Below are positions 13,571 through 19,160 of a stretch of 19,160 nt of DNA, in pieces. Made by a program: the position numbers and the translations under genes. The stretch lies in NCBI GenBank assembly GCA_019894765.1, contig JAGXNT010000114.1:1-19160 (forward strand), read 5' to 3'. Under the pieces are notes generated by a model. That model worked only from the letters and a program-made list of their open reading frames with translations, was not told where the DNA came from and did not search any database. This DNA is from Candidatus Heimdallarchaeota archaeon. Lineage in GTDB: Archaea > Asgardarchaeota > Heimdallarchaeia > JABLTI01. How positions within the stretch are numbered: position 1 is the stretch's first letter; each line of letters begins with the position of its first letter.

Positions 13571-15586
13571 CTAATCTTCTTCTTTTTCTACATCAATAGG
13601 AATATCTGGAATTGTGAATTCCTCTTCTTCAGCTGGCTCATCTTCGGTTTCTTCTATCGCTGGAATATCTGGAATACCAAGATCCTCTAGTTCTTTTTCG
13701 ATAGGAGCAACTTCTTCCTCTTTATCAGTATCTGGTATATCAGGAATTTCGTACTCTTCAATTATTTCTTCTATTAGAGGTTCTTCTTCATCTTCTGTTG
13801 CTTCTTCTATTTCTTCAATGATTTCGTCAACTGTATCAACGACTTCTGCTTCTACTTCCTCAATGGTTTCTTCCACAGTCTCAATTTCTTCGATGACAGT
13901 GTCTTCAATTGCTCCAAGTTTCTCTTTCAATTCTGCTCTTTCTTCATCAAGTTCCTCTTTTTGGTCATCAAAGTATTCGTCGAGTTCTTCCTCGATTGAG
14001 TCTATTCCTTCTATCATTTGTTTTTGTAAATCTTTTTTAACATCTGCAATCTCTGCATGAAGTTTTCTTAGTTCTTCTTCTTTTGTTTGCACTGCAATTA
14101 ATGATAGCAATTCTTCTTGTGTGTCTCTTAATGTATGCCAATCTTTGTAGCGGTCAAAAGGAAATTGCATTTTTACTCGAGCAACTAAGCGAGAGCTATC
14201 CCCTTCTATCCAGTTGCTTTTAGACCAGAGTTCAGTGAATCGTTGTTCTCCTGTATGCTCTCTATTTCGGAGGTTCCAGAGAATGCGTAATCTATCGTAG
14301 GATAAGTGATGATTTGCTATTATTGTGTCATCATCTTTCTCTGATAGTTCTTCCCAAATGTCAAGTTTGTATTCTCGTGTTCGACTAATCGACCACAACA
14401 TGAAAACAACCATTATTGGAAGTAAAACATAGATTAGCATAAAGAATACCGGATGAGTAAAATTAGACTCTAAAGTTCCTATATCTAACCAGAATTTCTC
14501 AAGCACATAAATAACGTATACACCAACAATGATCAACCATGCAATGATGTTGAAAACTACATTGGCAAATAATCTGATCATTATGTTAGGTTTGATGTAT
14601 TCTCTAAAAGCATGCCACGATCTATCAATTAGGAACCATGGATGTTCGTTCTTCTCATCTTCTTCGTTGAATGATAACTTCTCTTTAGAAATAAATGATG
14701 TTTTGTAATGGAAGTAATCAAATTGAGTTCCTTCTATATCCCAATTTCCTGCTTTGTTTTTGTACAAATACAACATTAATGGGGCATAATCCATGGGATG
14801 TGAGAATTTTTCCACATATGATTTTTCACCCCTTAAGAAGGCGTCAGTTCCAATAAATAGGACGACAGCTCCTATGAGAAGCGATAACCAAGCACTGACG
14901 GGAATTAATGTTTTTATTAAATTAGTTGAGGTTAGATTGTATATTGCATATTCCAAAGCAGTTGTCAAGAAAAACAATCCAGGCACTACAAACCCTATCA
15001 TACTGTCTGGGACTGTTTTCCAGCTCTTGTATCCTTTAATGAATCTTTTATACAACCCTTCAAAATACGTCCAAATACCTAAACAAATGAATAGCAAACC
15101 AGTTATGAAAAACGTCAGATACGTTCCCAGTGTGGCATTTTCTGGTTGATATGCTAAGGTAAACTGAGACAAGAAAAGTGTTGCAATGAAAAATGGTATG
15201 CTCAAAAAGCTGAATTGAAATGGAAATAACTGTCTTGTCCAGATAATGAAGTATTGTATACACAATTTCATTGCTGTATTAAGATTCGGGGAATCAGCTA
15301 CTACTCTAAAGAAAGCTCCTCCACCAATTTTCCATCTATCTAATTCTGTCTTCAATTCTTGTGTTCGTATTGTGACTTTTGGTCTGAATTTTTTCTCAAC
15401 TTCTAGACCCTGATTTGTTATGTCATGGTAACCTTCACTTAAGTTAAGATAAACTTCGGCTCCTTCCTCAGGTCTTAATCTGAAAAGATTTTTCTTAATT
15501 GTCTCTGTAGGCCAATTATCTAGATTATCATAAAAGACCTCTTTTATATCTCTAATACCGTCTTCTTTTTTTTCTTCTTCAACCAT
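13571..15586 (-). CDS. Unrecognised membrane protein with acidic coiled-coil tail and IPDIP motifs
   Basis: I do not recognise this 671-residue protein. Layout: a hydrophilic N-terminal domain (1-120); four hydrophobic helices (about 124-145, 152-174, 196-215, 222-246); a soluble loop (247-334); two more helices (335-362, 378-400); a charged domain with several Trp (403-490) and a long coiled-coil-like, mostly Glu region (485-600). The tail (600-671) is strongly acidic and carries the pentapeptide IPDIP three times, at 614-618, 638-642 and 659-663. With an even helix number, both ends should face the cytoplasm. The motifs look like repeated docking sites for a partner (inference). AGGAG lies 9 bases before the ATG. 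It follows purE by 21 bases, so it is probably in that operon, yet nothing links it to purines. Confidence 0.8.
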   Translation of the reverse strand: MVEEEKKEDGIRDIKEVFYDNLDNWPTETIKKNLFRLRPEEGAEVYLNLSEGYHDITNQGLEVEKKFRPKVTIRTQELKTELDRWKIGGGAFFRVVADSPNLNTAMKLCIQYFIIWTRQLFPFQFSFLSIPFFIATLFLSQFTLAYQPENATLGTYLTFFITGLLFICLGIWTYFEGLYKRFIKGYKSWKTVPDSMIGFVVPGLFFLTTALEYAIYNLTSTNLIKTLIPVSAWLSLLIGAVVLFIGTDAFLRGEKSYVEKFSHPMDYAPLMLYLYKNKAGNWDIEGTQFDYFHYKTSFISKEKLSFNEEDEKNEHPWFLIDRSWHAFREYIKPNIMIRLFANVVFNIIAWLIIVGVYVIYVLEKFWLDIGTLESNFTHPVFFMLIYVLLPIMVVFMLWSISRTREYKLDIWEELSEKDDDTIIANHHLSYDRLRILWNLRNREHTGEQRFTELWSKSNWIEGDSSRLVARVKMQFPFDRYKDWHTLRDTQEELLSLIAVQTKEEELRKLHAEIADVKKDLQKQMIEGIDSIEEELDEYFDDQKEELDEERAELKEKLGAIEDTVIEEIETVEETIEEVEAEVVDTVDEIIEEIEEATEDEEEPLIEEIIEEYEIPDIPDTDKEEEVAPIEKELEDLGIPDIPAIEETEDEPAEEEEFTIPDIPIDVEKEED
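13598..13747 (-). repeat. Three IPDIP-coding repeats in the tail of the 671-aa membrane protein
   Basis: Three copies of a 15-base unit encoding Ile-Pro-Asp-Ile-Pro, 24 and 21 codons apart, separated by Glu-rich linkers. Codon use differs slightly between copies (ATTCCTGATATACCA versus ATTCCAGATATTCCA or CCT), so the peptide is more conserved than the DNA. Confidence 0.75.
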
Positions 15587-15607
15587 CTTATTAATCTCCT
15601 TGAGATT

Positions 15608-16057
15608 CTAATTCTTTAGTTTCTTGCGTAATTTCTCCCCTAGATTATCTTCATTTAATGCTAGAATTCTAATCGCCAAATGGGCAGCATTTTTTCCATT
15701 ATCAATTCCTACGGTTGCGACAGGAACTCCTGAGGGCATCTGAACAATAGATAATAAAGCATCCATTCCACCAAGTTTAGATGAAACTGGAACTCCAATA
15801 ACAACTTTCTTCGTTTTACTTGCACAAACGCCTGGTAGAGCAGCTGCTAATCCTGCAATGGCAATTATTACTTTCGCAGGAGTTTTCGCTAAATAATCAT
15901 CTAGTTCTTTTGCATTTCTGTGTGCGGATAATATGACAGCAGTATGCGGAACATCGAATTCCTTTAGAACTCCTACAACTTTCTCAACAATTTCATCATC
16001 TGATTTCGATCCAGATATTACAGTGACAACTGGCTCATCCATCTCTAACACAACCAT
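15608..16057 (-). CDS. purE: PurE, AIR carboxylase / N5-CAIR mutase
   Basis: Cytoplasmic enzyme (149 aa) making CAIR in de novo purine synthesis. Typical PurE sites: SGSKSD (15-20), SAHR (44-47) with the catalytic-loop histidine, and GGMDALLSIVQMPSGVPVATVGI (96-118) with the C-terminal helix KNAAHLAIRIL. The body is like class I PurE, yet the loop that normally reads GGAAHLPGM is GLAAALPGV (69-77), with alanine in place of the second histidine. There is no purK in view; if the genome has none, it would use AIR and CO2 directly, as suggested for other archaea (inference). The start lacks a clear ribosome site. The gene lies 42 bases after the PfkB kinase and 21 before the 671-residue ORF, all on one strand. 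Confidence 0.9.
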   Translation of the reverse strand: MVVLEMDEPVVTVISGSKSDDEIVEKVVGVLKEFDVPHTAVILSAHRNAKELDDYLAKTPAKVIIAIAGLAAALPGVCASKTKKVVIGVPVSSKLGGMDALLSIVQMPSGVPVATVGIDNGKNAAHLAIRILALNEDNLGEKLRKKLKN

Positions 16058-16099
16058 TCATTACTAATTATGACTCGTTTGGATATCTATTAATTTTTC

Positions 16100-17023
16100 T
16101 TAGTTTTTTCTTATGAATTTAATTAAATCCTTTTTGCTTTTAGGTCCACTTCGTGCACCCAATTCCTGAATGCAAATCGCAGAGCAAGCAGCAGCATATC
16201 TCCCAGCTTCTTTGGGTGATTTTCCTCGAGTTAAGGCATAAAGCATTCCTGCAGTAAAAGCATCTCCCGCACCAGTGGTATCAACTACATCTACTTTGAA
16301 GATTGGGATGTTAGTTGTTCCATCATTACTGTAAATAGTTGCTCCTCTGCTTCCTTTTGTTACTGCAATTACTCGCTCCTTATTTTCTTTTATTAAATCA
16401 GCAGCTATTGAGTTAATTTCATCCTCAGAACATCGAAAGATCTTAGTTATTTCATCAACACTTGCAACAATTAGTTTTGCTTTCTGGGCTAATCGAAACG
16501 CTCTACTTGGGTTTTGGGCAATTAATGCTCCAGGACTCATAGAGAAATTAATCTCATTATCACTTTCCAGTAATGCTTCAATGGAAGATATATTTCTCAG
16601 ATCGGACAAGTTCACCCAGTTAGCTTTTGAAAACAACTCGAGTGGTAAATCATCGATAGCTAAAGTATCAGCAGCTCCACTATAAGCCATAATCATTCGA
16701 TCACCTTTCTTATCTACACAAATATAACAAGAACCAGTACTGATATCTTGAGAAATGACTACGGTTTCTTTCACGTGAACTTTTTCTTTAATGAGATCGT
16801 TAAGCAATAGCTCTCCGAAAGTATCCTTTCCTATCTTGCCAGAGAATGCGGTCTTCAAACCTAATCTACTAGTAGTTACTGCAACATTGGCTGCAGCTCC
16901 CCCGGGCATAAATTTAAAATCCCTTACAAACGATTCCCCATCTCTTTTGGGAAACTCTTCTACAAGTGCAATCATATCTACTAAAACTGCACCTACAGAG
17001 ATGACGTCGAATGTTTCGGGCAT
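16100..17023 (-). CDS. PfkB-family carbohydrate/nucleoside kinase
   Basis: Ribokinase-fold ATP-dependent kinase (307 aa from the ATG used here). Seen: the first PfkB signature GGAAANVAVTTSRLG (41-55), the second VDTTGAGDAFTAG (247-259) with the anion hole and catalytic Asp254, and TKGSRGA before it. Substrate is not fixed by sequence: archaeal members include nucleoside kinases, ribokinases and sugar kinases. Its position directly before purE makes a nucleoside or ribose substrate attractive. A GTG at 17032 is possible, but GGAG followed by an 8-base gap fits the ATG at 17023 better. A TTTAAATTAA stretch on this strand, 40-49 bases upstream, is a reasonable TATA box, so this gene probably opens the operon. 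Confidence 0.87.
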   Translation of the reverse strand: MPETFDVISVGAVLVDMIALVEEFPKRDGESFVRDFKFMPGGAAANVAVTTSRLGLKTAFSGKIGKDTFGELLLNDLIKEKVHVKETVVISQDISTGSCYICVDKKGDRMIMAYSGAADTLAIDDLPLELFSKANWVNLSDLRNISSIEALLESDNEINFSMSPGALIAQNPSRAFRLAQKAKLIVASVDEITKIFRCSEDEINSIAADLIKENKERVIAVTKGSRGATIYSNDGTTNIPIFKVDVVDTTGAGDAFTAGMLYALTRGKSPKEAGRYAAACSAICIQELGARSGPKSKKDLIKFIRKN

Positions 17024-17062
17024 TGTTAACACTCCAATTATGGGTAAAATAATTGACTTTTG

Positions 17063-17072
17063 TTAATTTAAA
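17063..17072 (-). promoter_or_regulatory. TATA-like box of the pfkB-purE operon
   Basis: TTTAAATTAA on the minus strand, 40-49 bases before the kinase ATG. This would allow a short leader carrying the GGAG ribosome site. Judged by position and composition only. Confidence 0.35.
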
Positions 17073-17091
17073 GGAGTTTTGCTTACTAGCA

Positions 17092-18501
17092 TTACTGCGA
17101 ATTTACAGTTTTCTTAGCTTTATTCATATCACTTGGTCTGTTAGGTATAGTATAGAAAACAGGGATGATAATTAGAAAGCCAGCAATCAAGATGAACATA
17201 GGTGTCAAATAACCATATGGTTGTGGTATAGCATCATACAAAAAACCAGCAATAAAACCACCTGGTAACCAACCAATTGATCGGAAAATCGCTATTGAAT
17301 TATACACTTTGCTTTTACGTTCGGGTCCAACGTTTGTGAATAATGCAACAGTTGAAGGTATCCACAGAGCAACTGAAAATCCTAGAGCAATTCTAGCGAA
17401 TATCATTAATATAAACAAATCTTGATAAAAAACAAATATCACTGTTAATATTATCCAGACAAGTCCACAAAGCTCTGATATAAATAGAAAAAATCTTGCA
17501 CCTATTTTGTCTACATATCTCCCAAGATACATAGCCACTAATATTGTGATGCTTGTTATCATAATTAGCAGACTGATTTGTTGATCATTGAAAGCATTCG
17601 GACCAAAGATATCTTCATCTTGTAATCCTGCCCAGTGAACTCCTAATGCAATACCCCATAAGAAAGCATCTAGGAAAAATGTTAATGCTATTCTTAGCAC
17701 CCATTTATCTTTGAATGCCTCAACAAATCCTCCAATAAAACTAGTTTTCTTCTTTGTATCCTTCTCTTCATCCTCATCAAGGATTTCTTCCTTTTTCTTC
17801 TCTATTATAGGAATTGCTTTTTGATTTTCTTTTACTAACTTCCTTGAAGGATCTGTAATTATGAAAGTGACACCAATAGCAATTAGAACAACTACAATTG
17901 TACCGTATAGATAGAAATATGCTCGCTCATGATTTGTAAATTCAAAACCAACTATGAAAGTAATAAGGAAAACAATAGTTGATACTGTTACTTCACCAAA
18001 TCGACCAAAAAACGCAGTTATAGATGCTATTAATCCTTTTCTTTCTTCTCCAGCGGACTCTGTCAAAATAATATTGTATGGCGATTCATTAAGAGAGAAC
18101 GCCAAGCTTAATATTAAAACTGCGATAATTACTATGTATATTTTTGTGGGCTCAAAAATAAAGAACCCAAATGAAACAGCAATCAAAACCTGTGCGATAA
18201 TAAAAACTCTCTTATACCCTAAGATGTTATTCAAGTAATCAGCAAGTATTAACCCAACAATAGCTACCACTGATGATACAGTTCCGATAATTCCGAACAG
18301 TTTTTCGGAATCATTGATATCTAGGAAATACAAACTGTAGAAAACAAAATGTATGCTGCTTGCAGAACTAGCAAAGAAGGATGTAATTGTAAAGAAGAAA
18401 ATGTTTCTTTTTCTTTCTTTTTTGGTTAGTAATTGTCTTCCTGGTGTAGGATCTACTTGTGCTATAAGTAAAACCTCATCATCTTTATCTAATATTGACA
18501 A
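17092..18501 (-). CDS. Major facilitator superfamily transporter
   Basis: Twelve-helix secondary transporter (469 aa) of the MFS type. Two six-helix halves are separated by a charged cytoplasmic loop (about 217-255) rich in Lys and Glu. The loop between helices 2 and 3 carries an MFS motif-A-like stretch (ADYLNNILGYKRVF, 87-100), and the second half its counterpart (GRYVDKIGARFF, 327-338). Both ends are cytoplasmic. The substrate cannot be inferred. The start is TTG: there is no ATG or GTG near the N-terminus, and GAGTGG lies 9 bases upstream. It is separated from the kinase gene by about 60 bases with a promoter-like sequence, so it is probably a separate transcription unit. Confidence 0.85.
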   Translation of the reverse strand: MSILDKDDEVLLIAQVDPTPGRQLLTKKERKRNIFFFTITSFFASSASSIHFVFYSLYFLDINDSEKLFGIIGTVSSVVAIVGLILADYLNNILGYKRVFIIAQVLIAVSFGFFIFEPTKIYIVIIAVLILSLAFSLNESPYNIILTESAGEERKGLIASITAFFGRFGEVTVSTIVFLITFIVGFEFTNHERAYFYLYGTIVVVLIAIGVTFIITDPSRKLVKENQKAIPIIEKKKEEILDEDEEKDTKKKTSFIGGFVEAFKDKWVLRIALTFFLDAFLWGIALGVHWAGLQDEDIFGPNAFNDQQISLLIMITSITILVAMYLGRYVDKIGARFFLFISELCGLVWIILTVIFVFYQDLFILMIFARIALGFSVALWIPSTVALFTNVGPERKSKVYNSIAIFRSIGWLPGGFIAGFLYDAIPQPYGYLTPMFILIAGFLIIIPVFYTIPNRPSDMNKAKKTVNSQ

Positions 18502-18593
18502 TTTTTCTAACCACTCAAAATTATTTAATTATGATAAATATAGCAAAATAGAAATCGCATTTAAGCATTTATATTACTCAAGCATATGTTGCT
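18502..18593 (-). promoter_or_regulatory. Upstream region of the MFS transporter gene
   Basis: A 92-base AT-rich gap. On the minus strand two TATA-like stretches are visible, TAATATAAATG (18566-18576) and CTATATTTATC (18533-18543). The farther one leaves room for a leader with the GAGTGG ribosome site (18511-18516). I cannot tell which is used. No small ORF was seen. Confidence 0.3.
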
Positions 18594-19160
18594 TTAGGTT
18601 AGCTCCGCTGCTTTTACTCTGAGATATTTGCGATATTTCTTTTGGAGAAGTAAAATCCTTTGAAACTCTTCTTTACTTATATCAAGTGATATGTCAAAAA
18701 ATTCCTCTTTGTTATTCATTTCCTCTTTTGAAAGATTAGAAACAAAATCCATTGTTTCCGGAAATGTTTTGATTAATTCAGCTAATGGATAAATTGTCTT
18801 ACCAGAATAAGCAATCATTGATGGTTCTAGTGAATATTCGTTTCCATTGAATGATACACCAGTTCCTCCATTATCTCTAACATATTCCAACATTTGAATA
18901 TCTGTTATACTATCACCTATGGCAATTGAATCAGATGCTTTTAGATTATGTTCTTCTAATATCTCAATGATAGACTCTCTCTTTCGACCTCCACCACAAA
19001 CAATGGTAGAATCAAAAACTGGGCCAAAATTAGATTTGGGTATATCTGTAAAGAAGAACTTGTCTAGATACTTCTTAACTTCGGGCATACCATCTATTAG
19101 ATATCTTGGAAAAATATCTTCAAATAAAGGTGTGAGGGCTTCAGCATTATCTGGTTTTAA
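18594..19160 (-). CDS. HAD-superfamily hydrolase, archaeal type, 5'-partial
   Basis: C-terminal part of a haloacid-dehalogenase-fold phosphatase. Motif IV, AIGDSITDIQML, is clear (GDSITD at nt 18900-18917), and a basic G-G-G-R-K-R-E before it fits motif III. The catalytic DxD of motif I is not in view because the frame stays open to the last base; the ATG at 19088 is internal, since 24 coherent codons precede it. The layout resembles the uncharacterised archaeal HAD group (COG4030-like), with a helical C-terminal extension of about 40 residues (KEEFFDISLD onward) that ends in a basic stretch. Substrate unknown. Same strand as the MFS gene, 92 bases upstream of it. Confidence 0.8.
   Translation of the reverse strand, partial: LKPDNAEALTPLFEDIFPRYLIDGMPEVKKYLDKFFFTDIPKSNFGPVFDSTIVCGGGRKRESIIEILEEHNLKASDSIAIGDSITDIQMLEYVRDNGGTGVSFNGNEYSLEPSMIAYSGKTIYPLAELIKTFPETMDFVSNLSKEEMNNKEEFFDISLDISKEEFQRILLLQKKYRKYLRVKAAELT

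Noticed and set aside
13614..14060. Serine-rich 148-codon plus-strand ORF
   Set aside because: It is the antisense of the Glu-rich tail of the 671-residue protein; GAA/GAG codons read backwards give TCT/TTC-type codons. No ribosome site or promoter is seen.

Overview
The window reads as a piece of an archaeal chromosome. It is AT-rich and gene-dense. It carries purP (FAICAR synthetase), an archaeal purine gene. Translation starts mix Shine-Dalgarno-led ATG/GTG/TTG codons with apparently leaderless ones, and the intergenic gaps hold TATA-like boxes. The style (long charged tails, low GC, paired PurP paralogs) would fit an Asgard or other mesophilic lineage. That is only an inference; no marker gene here fixes the lineage. 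I saw no rRNA, tRNA, CRISPR, insertion sequence or prophage signature. No gap between genes exceeds about 215 bases.

Layout from left to right. (1) The 3' part of an iron-sulfur flavoprotein gene (+), open to the left edge, converges on an FTR1-type iron permease (-). (2) A five-gene phosphate ABC operon (+) in the order pstB-phoU-pstS-pstC-pstA. (3) Convergent to it, a second phosphate-type system (-): a PhoU/DUF47 protein, a PiT-family permease, and a second helical, possibly DUF47-like protein with a lysine tail. (4) A purine cluster (+): purP, a strongly diverged longer PurP paralog, and a small NTF2/SnoaL-fold protein. (5) A FetAB-like ABC pair (+). (6) A convergent set (-): MFS transporter, PfkB-family kinase, purE and a 671-residue membrane protein with an acidic coiled-coil tail that I do not recognise. 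(7) At the right edge, a HAD-family hydrolase (-) open to the window end.

How the genes fit together. PstSCAB with PhoU should form a high-affinity phosphate importer with its regulator. The PiT permease with its flanking helical proteins looks like a low-affinity anion route with its own PhoU-type control. PurP and PurE are steps of de novo IMP synthesis, and the PfkB kinase may be a nucleoside kinase linked to the same metabolism. FTR1 and FetAB suggest metal (iron) handling. The most interesting leads are: the PurP paralog, which has lost the glycine-rich ATP-grasp loop; the NTF2-fold protein co-transcribed with it; the PiT permease lacking the usual histidine in both signature repeats; the PurE with the LPG-loop histidine replaced by alanine; and the 671-residue membrane protein with three IPDIP motifs in its tail.
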